In this document: positions 33,946 to 45,087 of the stretch, piece by piece
Layout of the letters: every line of letters begins with the position of its first letter
Numbering within the stretch: the stretch's first letter is position 1
NCBI GenBank assembly: GCA_048013815.1
Contig: CM106586.1
Location: 4,960,001 to 5,024,000 of the forward strand
Direction: 5' to 3'
DNA: 64,000 bases
From: Setoptus koraiensis
Taxonomy: Eukaryota; Arthropoda
Notes under the pieces: model-generated
The model's input: only the letters and a program-made list of their open reading frames with translations
What the model was told of the DNA's origin: nothing
The model's database searches: none
Made by a program: the position numbers and the translations under genes

Positions 33946-35491
33946 AAAGGACCTGTTGCATTTAGGGTCTCCAGAATCAAACTGGTCTGACATACATGAA
34001 TATAGTATTTTCGTGATCGGAAGAGCCTCCTGAGCACGAATATACCAGTTGCATCATCCTTCAGTTCGACGTTTAGCCACTAGGCGGCGTTGCTGTTTTT
34101 GACTTTCGGGGCCTCTGGAGCCTCAGTCTCTTGTCGTAGAGACACGTTCTTGGTATCGTTGGATAGATCTTTGGAAGACGCATCTATGGAGGGTATAATT
34201 TTTCCCTAGACTCGAATCCAAGTCCGGGAAAAAATCGAAGAAAAACTTTGGCCCCAATTCGTGGGGCCCCAGGGATGTCTGCCCAAAGATTTGACAGCTC
34301 ATAAAAATAGCCCTATATAAGAGCTTCGAAATGATATATAATACATCGAAATCAAAATGAACGTCGATGACCAAAAATGAAAAAAACCACACACACATCC
34401 CCTCGAATTAGAGATATAAGGCAGATCGGGTGCTCTGCTGATTAGGAGCCAAGCTCGATTTCCCTAAAAATCGATACGTGGGCTATGAATGGGCCCATGA
34501 AGACGTTCTTGATCGTCCAGAAGTGCGATAGAGCCTACTTCCGGAGATAAGAAAAAACCCGAATTTCGGGCCTCTGAGGGGCCTCAAAACAATTATCTTC
34601 GCACAGTTGTCTAGATTGTTATATCAATATCGAAGTAGAGTGAAAATTCACACTCTGCGTCACCTGAACCGTTAGAAATTCACTGTTGGTTATGTAAGGT
34701 ACGCATACGCCCTGCTAGAGATGTTGGGAGGCCCAAGGCCGAGTCGGTGAAGATCGAAAAAGAGGTCAGTAGTACTGACAGTACCATTCAATCAGTGAAC
34801 GAGTGAAGAGTGGGGATAAATCACCGTAATTCTGATGTCAATATGCCTTCAAATACCCTTCAATTCCCGGAATGCGGTACCTCCGGTATCTCGATGATGA
34901 AGAATTTCCGCACCCCTGAAATACCCACTCGGGTATCAAGGTACAATACCCTACCCAAAAATACCCAAAATACCGAATTTAGGCTTGGCCATCATTCAAC
35001 GGAGCACCCGATCTGCCTTTTATCTCCAATTCGAGGGGATGTGTGAGTGGTTTTTTTCATTTTTGGTCATCGACGTTCATTTTGATTTCGATGTATTATA
35101 TATCATTTCGAAGCTCTTATATAGGGCTATTTTTATAAGCTGTCAAATCTTTGGGCAGACATCCCTGGGGCCCCACGAATTGGGGCCAAAGTTTTTCTTC
35201 GATTTTTTCCCGGACTTGGATTCGAGTTTAGGGAAAAATTATACCCTCCATAGATGCGTCTTTCAAAGATCCATCCAACGATACCAAGAACCCGTCTCTA
35301 CGACAAGAGACTGAGGCTCCAGAGGCCCCGAAAGTCAAAAACAGCAACGCCGCCTAGTGGCTAAACGTCGAACTGAAGGATGATGCAACTGGTATATTCG
35401 TGCTCAGGAGGCTCTTCCGATCACGAAAATACTATATTCATGTATGTCAGACCAGTTTGATTCTGGAGACCCTAAATGCAACAGGTCCTTT
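33946..35491 (+). mobile_element. long-arm inverted-repeat element, copy P1 (1.55 kb)
   Basis: Arms of ~490 bp (33,946 to about 34,435 and about 35,000-35,491) are nearly perfect inverted copies that begin AAAGGACCTGTTGCATTTAG. The centre (~560 bp) is unique and non-coding. No transposase is present and no clear target duplication was found. Confidence 0.88.
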
Positions 35492-36318
35492 CGTACGCAA
35501 GCAATCCACATGTGTATCATGCTGCGATAGAAATTTGGAGAACTTTTATTCATTCTGTCATCTTCTCGTCTACTCTGATCTGACAGGCATGGATGTTCAT
35601 TTCCGACATGTTGTCACTTGCCTGCGAACAGCCATGGGTGACCAATCGCTCTCTTGACTGCTTTCGCTCTCTCGGAGTTGTCGCTCGTTGTCGCTCGCTG
35701 CTGCCGGCAGACGTAGCCGACCTAAAGCCGACCTAATCTTTTAGTCTGCATACTAAGATTAGTACCATGCTAAGCAGCGACATAGCGAAGAAAAGATTTG
35801 ATAATAAAATTTTTTAACAACAACATGTTGCATCATTGACGAGAGTAATTTTGTTACACTGATACTAGCAATAGCAACGCAGAAACTTTTCATGTTCATT
35901 ATTATGTGGTGCTCACTACGAATCACTGTTAGAATCATGCAATGTGCGAACGAAAATTGAACAACCATCATTTCTTAAATGTTCAGAAACAAATCTTGAT
36001 CATACCGGCAAAACAAATTCGCATTTTTCGTTATTAGTATGCTTTTTCCATGTCACAGATAACAAGTAATTGTAACCAGCAAATAATTGCCCTTGCAATC
36101 GGGTATTACGAGAGCATGTACACTGTGCATAAGTCTTGGTTGATGAAAGAATTAGCTTCGACTATCTAAATCGATTTGTCACGTCAGTTTTAAGCTCGGT
36201 TGGTCCACAGGAAAGTCTGGCATGATGAGAGATGTCGAAATTGGCCAGACTAACAATTGTAAGTGGCAGTCAAATGCGTATCTGCACTATCAACTGATGG
36301 ATAATTCGATGAAATTTC
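35492..36318 (+). other. decayed Helentron-like sequence, then unassigned
   Basis: 35,492-35,630 matches the subterminal part of the hairpin-ended family in reverse order (TGATCTGACAGGCATGGATG, CGACATGTTGTCAC). 35,640-36,310 shows nothing recognised. Confidence 0.5.
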
Positions 36319-37190
36319 GGTTGTTGTAGCGAATAGTGCCACACTCAGATTCTGATGAAACTTTCGGTATAGGTTTATATTGACCTCAATAGAACGAAAA
36401 AAGTGGTCCGGAAGTGCGGAAACTTCCGGTTCTGGTTTTACCTCAAGTTAGAGCTAGAGGTCTGAAAATCACCATACTAGCCTTTCAAAGGACGCTGACT
36501 ACAATGGCATAATTTACAGCTCGGTGCGACTTCCGGTTCTCGAGATATCGGCATATTTATTGGTTTGGAAGACCGGAAGTTGACGAATTTCAGCTTCGCT
36601 GCACTCGGGTATGAACCTGCGATAGGTCTGAGAACTCGGCCTGCGGCCTCGTAATTTGGAGGCCGTCACATCTCCGTCGTCGCTCCCGCGACGACTGCGT
36701 GCGACGGGAACCCTTCGGGTAGGGTTGATGAGCGCTTCGGGTATCGGGCTGCGCCCTCTACCCTCCGCTCACATGACTGCAAACCATAGACGAGAGTAAG
36801 AGACAAGAAGAAATGTTAAAAGCCTCGGAACATGATTCAAGCACAGATCTAGCGCTGTGCCATCTTGTGTGGCGACATATCGGAGCCTCTAGGGCGCACG
36901 TATTTACTCGTGCGCGCGGATGCTTCGTCCCGAGCGGGATACCCGCGCGGTTTTTCCTGAATATCTCCGCAACCGGAAGCCGCACACACGTAAAACGAAC
37001 TCCATTGTACTCAGAATGTTCATATCCTGCTGCATATCAAGTTCCATAGCTCTAGCTTGAATTTTGTGTAAAACCGGAACCGGAAGTTTCCGCACTTCCG
37101 GACCAGCAAATCCGTTGTTTGGGGGCCCTAAGGGCCCCATGTGTGAAGTTTGGTGGAAATCTGAGTGTGGCACTATTCGCTACAACACCC
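36319..37190 (+). mobile_element. Merlin-type MITE, copy M3 (872 bp)
   Basis: Termini are GGTTGTTGTAGCGAATAGTG and, inverted, GGGTGTTGTAGCGAATAGTG. The perfect 8-bp target duplication is GAAATTTC (36,311-36,318 and 37,191-37,198). The palindromic core is at 36,630-36,785. Confidence 0.92.
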
Positions 37191-37488
37191 GAAATTTCTT
37201 ACGTTTCAGTTAGCTCAATCTCCATTGGTTTCGCTTGCACGTGAAACATGATCAAGTACACTAGCTTGTGCCACCAATGTGTTCCTTATTTGAAAACTCA
37301 TGCGTTCCCTGCCAGAAAATTACAAGGTTGATGTCAAATTATCCAAGGGTACACATTCCACAGAGGAGGTGCTCAACAAACAACTCAACGATACGGAACG
37401 TGTAGCTGCAGCATTAGAAAACAACAATCTCCTAGCAGTCATAAACCAGTGTATTTACAGTTATTACTAATAACTTCGAGCCCATGGT

Positions 37489-39812
37489 AACAAGTAATAC
37501 TGATTCTATCAGTATCACGAGCGCTTAATTTTTTGTATAGACGAGTATCGTTGGAATATTGATGCGAGTATGTGAAAACATGTCGGAGATAAACATCTAT
37601 GCCTATCAGATCGAAGTAGCCGAAAAGATGACAGAATAAATAAAAGTTCTCCAAAGGACGACTTGCATTTAGGATCTCCAGAATCAAACTGGTCTGACAT
37701 ACATAAAATTATAATTTTTGTGATCGGAAGAGCCTTCTGATCACGAATTAACCTATCGCATCACCCTTTAGTTTGACGTTTAGCCGCTAGGCGGCGTTGT
37801 TGTTTTTGACTTTTGGGGCCTCTGGGGCACCAGTCCTTCGTCATAGAGACTAATTCTAGCTATTGTTGGATGGATCTTTGTAAAATGCTTCTATGAAGGG
37901 TATAATTTTTCCCTAGGCTTGAATCCAAGTCAGAAAAAAAAATGAAAATAAAACTTTGGCCCCTTTTTGTGGGTACCCAAGAATGTCCGCCCAGAGATTT
38001 GACAGCTCATAAAAATACCCCTATATAAGAGCTTCAAAATGATAAATGAAACATCGAAATCAAAATGAACGTCGATGACCAAAAATGAAAAAAACCACAC
38101 ACACATCCTCTCGAATTTGAGATAAAAGGCAGATCGGGTGCTCCGTTGAATGACGGCCAAGCCTTAATTCGGTATTCTGGGTATTTTTGGGTAGGGTATT
38201 GTACCTTGATACCCGAGTGGGTATTTCAGGGGTGCGGAAATTCTTCATCACCGAGATACCAGAGGTACCGCATTCCGGGTATTGAAGGGTATTTGAAGGC
38301 ATATTGACATTGGAATAAAGGTGATTCATCCCCAATCTTCACTCGTGCACTGATTGAATGGTACTGTCAGTACTACTGACCCCCTTTTCGATCTTCACCG
38401 ACTCGGCCTTGGGCCTCCCAACATCTTAAGCAGTGCGTATGCGTACCTAACACAACCAACAGTGAATTTCTAACGGTTCAGGTGACGCAGAGTGTGAATT
38501 TTCACTCTACTTCAAAATTGATATAACAATCTAGACAACTGTGCGAAGATAATTGTTTTGAGGCCCCTTAGAGGCCCGAAATTCGGGTTTTTTCTTATCT
38601 CCGGAAGTAGGCTCTACCGCACTTCTGGACTATCAAGTACGTCTTTATGAGCTCATTCATAGCCCACGTGTCGATTTTTATGGAAATCGAGCTTGGCTCC
38701 TAATCAGCAGAGCACCCGATGTGCCTTATATCTCTAATTCGAGGGGATGTGTGTGTGGTTTTTTTCATTTTTGGTCATCGACGTTCATTTTGATTTCGAT
38801 GTTTCATTTATCATTTTGAAGCTCTTATATAGTGGTATTTTTGTGAGCTATCAAATCTCTGGGCGGACATTCTTGGGGCCCCACAAAATGGGGCCAAAGT
38901 TTTCTTTTGATTTTTTCCGGACTTGGATTCAAGTCTAGGGAAAAAATTATACCCTTCATAGATGCGTTTTTCAAAGATCTATCCAACGATACCAAGAACG
39001 TGTCTCTATGACAAGAGACTGGGGCTCCAGAGGCCCCCAAAGCGAAAAACAGCAACGCCGCCTAGTGGCTTAACGACGAACTGAAGGATGATGCAATTGG
39101 TATATTCGTAATCAGAAGGCTCTTCCGATCACAAAAATTATAATTTTATGTATGTCAGACCAGTTTGATTCTGGAGATCCTAAATGCAAGTCGTCCTTTC
39201 TATCGCAGCATGATACACATGTTGATTTCTTGCGTACGGAATTTAATAAGATTCTAATGGTCAGTTTCGCCACCATGAGTAAATCGAAATGTGAACTTCG
39301 AATTGTTGCCACCAAACTTCGGAATGTGACCATCGAACATTGACCACGGAACTCTGACCATCGAACAAGCAGCAGTAAGTCTTATCAGGAATTTGAATTT
39401 TCAATTTCGAATTTCGAAGTTCGAATTGTCACCACCGAACTCTGATCACCGAACTCTGACCATCAAACATCGACGGAGCAGATGAAACTCATTTCAGAAG
39501 ATCGAATTTTCAATTTCGAAGTTCGAATTGTGACCATCGAACTCTGACCATGGAACTGAGAACACTGAACCACTAAATTCGAACTAGCAGCTGAAACTCC
39601 TATTAGAAATTCGAATTTTCAATTTTGAAGTTCGATTTGTCACCACCGAACTGCGCACAAATGTGACCTACATAGGAATACATGTGTAATGTCTAACAGG
39701 ATTCTCACAATTTTGACTAAGTCAAACCTCGATGGGATTGCATACTCACGTGAGTAAACGTATCCAACATCACTACCCCAGTAGCTACTTAATTAAAACT
39801 AAGCGCTTAAAA
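37489..39812 (-). mobile_element. Helentron-like element hosting P2
   Basis: The hairpin end lies at 37,489-37,530 (AACAAGTAATACTGAT, loop TCT, ATCAGTAT, then AGCGCTTAATT). The other end lies at 39,782-39,812 (inverted AAGCGCTTAGTTTTAATTAA). Removing the inserted 1.55-kb P2 leaves ~0.78 kb, which includes the GACCATCGAAC minisatellite at 39,290-39,660. Non-autonomous. Confidence 0.68.
37653..39199 (-). mobile_element. long-arm inverted-repeat element, copy P2 (1.55 kb)
   Basis: Same length and arms as P1, with its central segment in the opposite orientation. Termini are AAAGGACGACTTGCATTTAG. The host Helentron-like sequence elsewhere reads AGTTCTCCAAATNTCTATCG, giving an empty-site reference. 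Confidence 0.88.
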
Positions 39813-39834
39813 TATATTCTATACTTCAACCAAG

Positions 39835-40320
39835 CCGTGAGCAAATCATCAAAAAAGACAAGAAGATGATACAATATAGATGTCTGGCGCACGTTATCAA
39901 TTGTGATAGGTCACAGAGCTAGCCAGGATGGCCCACTCACGTTAGCATTGAGCAAGGCAAGCGAAGTTGTGAACTATGTCAACAACCATAGAGAGTTGAG
40001 ATTGGAGCTATCGAAGAAGAAGGATGCATCCAGACTATTCCTTGATGTTCCTACGAGATGGTATTCATTGCAAGCCCTCATTTCTAGCCCCCTGAAAAAT
40101 CGTCTCAATCTTGAGGAACTTGCATCAAAGGAACCCAGCCTGTAAAACGATCGTTGCTTAAAATCTGTTCAAGACCTGAGATTTTGAGCATCATTGCAAG
40201 CAGCATCCGACCTCTCCGAGCCTCTCTGCAACTTGACTGGCTGTATTGAGGGAAAGGATGCCGTAATCTCGGATGCAGCTGGCTTGGCCGTTGTTGTTAT
40301 TGTATTTATATCCAAATAAG
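39835..40320 (+). pseudogene. hAT transposase fragment with frameshifts
   Basis: It begins just after the A-type end of the preceding element. One frame reads RCLAHVINC, the hAT CxxHxxN motif, then stops. The next frame continues with LALSKASEVVNYVNNHREL and LFLDVPTRWYSLQALI, the conserved DVPTRWNS-type block of the hAT RNase-H fold. Later frames are broken by stops. The zinc finger, catalytic ends and dimerisation domain are absent, so this is a dead fragment of about 150 codons. Confidence 0.7.
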
Positions 40321-40372
40321 TATGTTTAGACAGAGCAGCTCAATGACAACGAGTGTTTGTTGAGATGCCTTC

Positions 40373-40530
40373 TTAGCGCTTAATTTTAATTAAGTAGCTA
40401 TTGATGTGGTTCTGGGCTCTACGTTTATTCACGTAGGTAGAACAAATCAGTGCTTTTTAGCGCTTAATTTTAATTAAGTAGCTATTGGGGTGGTGATGAT
40501 GACTACGTTTATTCACGTGACAGAACAAAT
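40373..40530 (+). mobile_element. two tandem Helentron-like A-type ends
   Basis: TTAGCGCTTAATTTTAATTA occurs at 40,373 and again at 40,457, each followed by the AGTAGCTATTG ... ACGTTTATTCACGT subterminal block. Head-to-head nesting of this kind fits repeated insertion at a short T-rich target. Confidence 0.65.
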
Positions 40531-40587
40531 CGGATATTGTATCAAATAGGTGAAAATTCGTTTCCCCTTGTTTCTTATTTGTTATTC

Positions 40588-41098
40588 TCTGTTGGTTGGT
40601 TCCTTCACTCGTCCCGCCTGCAGCTGTGTTTGGATTGCAGTCATGTGAGCGGAGGGTAGAGGGCGCAGCCCGATACCCGAAGCGCTAATCAACCCTACCC
40701 GAAGGGTTCCCGTCGCACGCAGTCGTCGCGGGAGCGACGACGGAGATGTGACGGCCTCCTGAATACGAGGCCGCAGGCCGAGTTCTGAGAACAATTGCAG
40801 GCTCATCCCTGAGTGTAGCGAAGCATGAATTTGGCAACTTCCGGTCTCTCAACTCTTGAGATATCGCTATAACCAGAGAACCGGAAGTGGTAAAGAGCGG
40901 AAACTTATGTCATCGTGTTTATCGTCATCTAGAACGTCAGTCTGGTGAGTTTCAACTCTCTAGGAGCAACTTTAGGTAAAACCGGAACCTGAAGTTTCCG
41001 CACTTCCGGACCACTTTTTCTGATGATTTGGGGTCAAGATGGACCGGTACCGGAAGTTTCATCACGATCGGCGCATGGACCTAATCGCTACAACAACC
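40588..41098 (-). mobile_element. Merlin-type MITE, truncated copy M7
   Basis: It contains the core (40,632-40,787) and a normal right terminus (inverted GGTTGTTGTAGCGATTAGG, ending at 41,098). The other half is lost near 40,590. Confidence 0.85.
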
Positions 41099-41363
41099 GA
41101 TAGTAGGTCCACATGGCACATGAGCTATGTAATTATCATAATCATCAAGCTTGAAAAGTTTATAATCACCGGCCAGATCCTTGAATCCAATTCGACATAC
41201 CATAGGTGGCAGCATACGCATGGTCCCGATATTAACAGCTTTTTTCATAAGCACATTGCTGGAGCTTGCCATGAGGGTATGTACCTGATTGACAAAGGTG
41301 ACAATACCCTCAGTATTACGCTGCTGGCCATAGTATCTGGGCTCTGGCATACTAGACGGGAGA
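41099..41363 (-). other. coding-like leftover between M7 and a Helentron-like element
   Basis: A minus-strand frame starts with ATG at 41,350 (MPEPRYYGQQRNTEGIV) and stays open for ~84 codons, into the MITE edge. Composition looks protein-coding (mixed hydrophobic and charged, no low complexity), but no domain is recognised. Both ends are cut by insertions, so it is a fragment of an unknown gene. Confidence 0.4.
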
Positions 41364-42875
41364 TTTTTAGCGCTTAATTTTAATCAAGCGCTAATGATGT
41401 AGTGATGATGGATCCTAAATGGAGGAGGCAATTCACACACAAGCCTACAATTTTGAGTCACGCCCCCTCCTTAGCACACAGAAAGCTACAGCCTGTATGA
41501 GACATGAGTCGCTCCACCTCCCCAACACACAGTAGGCTACACACTAGTTTGAGACTTAAGTCGCTCCACCTCCTCAGCACACAGTGAGCTACAGCCTTAA
41601 TGAGACTTAAGTCGCTACGCTCTCTAGTACACGGTAAGCTACAGCTTGATTTGGACTTAAGTCATTCCACTCTCTTAGCACACCAAAAAACAACGAATAT
41701 TATAATCCAAGAATTCCCAGACAAGTTGTGGATTGATTTGCTATCATTTGACCGACCCTTAAATATGAGTGAAATCAATGTCATGTCGAAGACAATTCAA
41801 TTTGAAAACGATGTACGCCTAAACATCTATCTTAAATGCAAAAGAGGGTTTGCTAGGTATGACAACTTGCTGAGACAAAGGAAAACTCATTCAGGTAATG
41901 GAAATTCTCATTTTCATAAATTCGAAGAATTTATTATGTATAATTTAATTCAGTAAAATTTCTTTCCATTGTAGAAAACCAGAGAAAATTTCCATGTCCA
42001 ACTTGCAAATCGATTTTCAATAGGAAGGACAGTTTGACTAAACACATTAAATTGTATTCATGTGGTACCAAAAATTCGATAAGATGATCGGAATGGAATT
42101 CGAAACATAGGCGAAGAGTTGGTCAAATAATGGTTGAAAGTATGATGGTGGGGACGAAGACTAACATTCAGTAAAGATAGACGAGTGGAATTGCTCATCT
42201 TATCACAACAGATGTGAGATCTGAGCTATTAAAATATCTAAACATTACATATGTTAACTCTATGGAGATGAGAGTTTCTCAAATCCCGTGTTAAAGTATC
42301 TAAACATTACACATGTTAACTCTATGGAGATTTGAGTCTCGCAATTCCCGTGTTAAAGTATCTAAACATTACATATATTAACCCTATGGAGATTCGAGTC
42401 TCTCAATTTCTTTGTTGAAGCTTCCAAGGAAAACAGATTGAAAAATTCATTCGAGAGCCACCAAATTTACACTGTCGAACATCCTATCTATGGCTATCTA
42501 GTGTGCGAAAATTGGCAATTTAATCTTGACAAACTTGGAAACTATGGCTGATTTTCGAAAATAAAACAGTGCATGAAAATGCGGATGCACCATAGCAATC
42601 AAGTATCGTTCAAATATAGATGCGAGTATGTGACACCATGTCGGAGTTGAACATCTATGCCTGTCGAATCAGAGTAGCCGAAAAGATGACATAGTAAATA
42701 CAAGTTCTTCAAATTCCTATCACAACGTGATACACATTTCGACCTACTACTCTGATCTGACAGGCATAGATGTTCATCTTTGACAAGGTGTCACATACTC
42801 GCATCCATATCCCAACGATAACCGTCTATCCAAGAAATTAAGCGCTCGAGATACTGACGGAATCAGTATCACTTT
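41364..42875 (+). mobile_element. Helentron-like element H1, both ends present (1.5 kb)
   Basis: Start at TTTTTAGCGCTTAATTTTAA (41,364). The 3' end at 42,834-42,875 reads AATTAAGCGCTCGAG, then hairpin ATACTGAC-GGA-ATCAGTAT, then CACTT. The subterminal region (41,400-41,690) is a tandem array of a ~51-bp unit (AGCTACAGCTTGATT, GACTTAAGTCGCTCC). A 62-bp unit repeats three times at 42,235-42,420. It carries a small spliced zinc-finger ORF. No Rep/helicase, so it is non-autonomous. Confidence 0.7.
41765..42087 (+). CDS. small C2H2 zinc-finger protein inside a Helentron-like element, one intron
   Basis: Exon 1 (41,765-41,894, from ATGAGTG) ends TTCAG before GTAATG. An 80-bp intron closes with CCATTGTAG, and exon 2 is 41,975-42,087. 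Splicing keeps the frame and gives 80 residues. Exon 2 encodes a clear finger (FPCPTCKSIFNRKDSLTKH, then LYSCG). Exon 1 ends with a degenerate finger lacking its first cysteine pair (CKRGFARYDNLLRQRKTHS). The linker region reads as ordinary tandem C2H2. The frame is open upstream to 41,600, so the start may be earlier, but that part is tandem-repeat DNA. Possibly a captured host gene piece or an element-encoded DNA-binding protein. Confidence 0.55.
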
Positions 42876-43020
42876 TCTTCCTTTGGTTTAGCCTCATCAG
42901 CCTTGGCCTCCTCAGCCGGTGCCTCTTCGGGCTTGGATTCTGCGGGGTGAGGATTGGAGGCCGCTACCGCGGAAGTTGCCTCTCGCTCACCTGGTTGATT
43001 TCAGCCTCAATCAAATTTGC
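42876..43020 (-). other. acidic-tail coding-like fragment
   Basis: One minus-strand frame reads AVAASNPHPAESKPEEAPAE and ends in a Lys/Glu tail, with GC-rich codon endings unlike its surroundings. The stop codon falls at the element border. Possibly the 3' coding end of a host gene. Confidence 0.3.
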
Positions 43021-43049
43021 ATATTATTGTCATTAGAACAATGCGAAAA

Positions 43050-43720
43050 TTAATGCTTAACATCAATATTGGAAAATATATCTGTGCTGCTGTTGCTCTC
43101 GTTAATCGATCGCTTCCATTTAGAAGCTGCTTCGGCAGGTTGGGCAGCCTGCTGGGGCGCCCCAGGAGCCGGTTGCGGCGGAATCTGAGCTGATTCGACG
43201 CCCTGTTCATTGGTTGCCGGATTAATTGGCAACCAACCACCTGCAAGAGATTTTCCTGAATCTATGATACCTTTTCCAAATTCACACAAACATCGATGGC
43301 CTGGTGCAGGTTTATCTGTTCTAAAGATGTTCTCAGTGATTTTCTCTGTGATTACGTAAGGTCCAGTTTTACGTGGCTTAAGCTTTCGCTGCAGATGCTT
43401 AGGTACATCGATCATGACTTTGTTTTGACATTGAATATCTGATAGCTTACGATGCTTATTGATCCTCTTTGCATCATAATTTTGTTGCCTAATTGTATTA
43501 CTGATTGCTCTAGTAGGACTAATAGATTTATCCAACAAATCAGTTGGCCTGAATCCCGTGACACGATGTATCGTGTTGTTGTACGATTGAACAATCTTTT
43601 GTAGTTGAGTTGACCATTCGAGTCCCTCAGATGAATATTGCGCCAATGCTTCATAAATGGTTTTATATTGATAGAATTAGATAAGACACGTGTTACTGGA
43701 ACTGCGCCGAATACCATAAT
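43050..43720 (-). pseudogene. retroviral-type integrase, C-terminal fragment
   Basis: The minus-strand frame lacks a start and keeps the end of the integrase core and its C-terminal region: ALAQYSSEGLEWSTQLQ, VQSYNNTIHRVTGFRPTDLL, then a basic linker and GPYVITEKITENIFR, an SH3-like strand pattern. It finishes with a Pro/Gln/Ala-rich tail. The catalytic DDE residues lie upstream and are lost or frameshifted. The family (Ty3-like retroelement, or a DNA element with a retroviral-type integrase) cannot be settled from this part. Confidence 0.65.
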
Positions 43721-43828
43721 CAAAGCTGCAGAGCGAGGTTGACGACCAGGATTATCCAGGACAAACATGAATATAAATCTCAGACAAACACTCACAACCA
43801 TCCACCTTCTCCGACCAAAATTTAAAGG

Positions 43829-44467
43829 ATGGATACTATGCATAAAATGCGCAAACAAGCCGCGACATCACATGATAAGCCGGCGGTTATAATCAACGAA
43901 GTTCAGAGAGATCTCTCAAGAGATGCATTAGCTGCCATCCCAAGCACATCGGCCCAACGCCAAATTATAAGAGGAGAGAGAGGAAATGAGGCACCAAAAG
44001 AACCGGCCTCCCTCGCGGATCTAGATGTGCCTGAAGAGTTGAAATTGAGCATTTCTGGAGAGCAATTCCTCATTGCTGACTCTCGCGTCGGAAGCCAGCG
44101 AGTAATTTCATTAGGTTCACATCGCTCATCAGAGCTATTGAGCGTCTCTCCGATGATACTCATGGACGGAACGTTCTTCATTGCGCCTAAATTGTTCTAC
44201 CAAGTATATAGCATCTTTGGTATTGCCGGCACTAGAAAGAGCCGAAAGGCATTTCTTCTCATGTATGTGCTCATGAGTTCTAAATCGAAAGATTTATATA
44301 AACGTATGTTCCAAGATTTGAAAAGTTACTTTATAGAAAAGGATTTAATATTTCAGCCAGGTATCTTCTTAACCGATTTTGAACGTGGTGCGGTTCAAGC
44401 CATAAGAGAGGAATTTTCAGACTCTAAACAATGTGGACGTCTATTTCACTTTGCCCAGATTGTCTAA
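43829..44467 (+). pseudogene. MULE (Mutator-like) transposase fragment
   Basis: A 212-residue frame. The first ~100 residues match the usual linker (IPSTSAQRQIIRGERG). The MULE domain begins at MILMDGTFFIAPKLFYQVYS (first catalytic D in DGTF). It continues with FLLMYVLMSSKSKDLYKRMF and GIFLTDFERGAVQAIREEF (second D in DFE), and ends abruptly at GRLFHFAQ. The N-terminal zinc finger and everything after the Cys/His block are missing, so it is inactive. The break at 44,467 abuts the end of the convergent ORF below. Confidence 0.8.
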
Positions 44468-45087
44468 AGAGGCATAATGCCGTTGAGAACCGCTCCACCA
44501 AGAGCTTCAATCACGGATCGCCCAAGAGACAACTCTATGAACTTGAAAGATATCTTCAGTCCTGCCACTGTCCTGATGTGACGCCTAACCTGTGGTGCAG
44601 TGGCAAAAATATAGGCATCCCCCTCAGGAGACTTCCTTATGATTTTCCCACTCAACAAATGAGACATCATGGTGTGCACAGCCACATTATTGAGTATACC
44701 TATGTGAAAAACTTTGGCATATCGAGTAAATCCTGGAAGATGGGATGGTATTCCCATATCAATATACATGACCTGCGGTCGGATGTGATAATCTTTCATA
44801 ACTACAGATCCGGGTTTTGGCTGCTCGAAAAAACTATGTTCTATTGGTATTAAGAGGGAAGCTCGATTGGCCATAAATTCCTCTGTGAGCACATGGGCGT
44901 CTCCGGACCCAACTATGATGTCCTTACTGGGATAAATAACCTTACAAAAGAGAAATTCCCCTCTATGATTTGTGAATATGGTGTTGAGAGCTATATCGCA
45001 GTCGTTCCCACACTGTCCGGGAAGATGGGCGAAAATAATGCCGGCTTTCTTACTATTGACAATCTTGTCTATTACGGTACTAGACAT
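44464..45087 (-). CDS. unknown 207-aa protein
   Basis: A continuous minus-strand frame from ATG at 45,087, ending exactly at the MULE fragment border. It is mixed alpha/beta in appearance, with five cysteines (for example GQCGNDCD) and hydrophobic strands (GIIFAHLPG, EFLFCKVIY, ASLLIPIEHSFF, QVMYIDMGIPSHLPG). No signal peptide, transmembrane segment or known motif is seen. Length, composition and absence of stops argue for a real gene or a young fragment of one. The true 3' end may be lost at the junction with MULE sequence. It lies in the 2.9-kb segment between two inverted Helentron-like elements. Confidence 0.45.
   Translation of the reverse strand: MSSTVIDKIVNSKKAGIIFAHLPGQCGNDCDIALNTIFTNHRGEFLFCKVIYPSKDIIVGSGDAHVLTEEFMANRASLLIPIEHSFFEQPKPGSVVMKDYHIRPQVMYIDMGIPSHLPGFTRYAKVFHIGILNNVAVHTMMSHLLSGKIIRKSPEGDAYIFATAPQVRRHIRTVAGLKISFKFIELSLGRSVIEALGGAVLNGIMPL

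Noticed and set aside
42235-42420. CRISPR-like array (62-bp tandem units)
   Set aside because: The units are contiguous without unique spacers and lie in a eukaryotic transposon.
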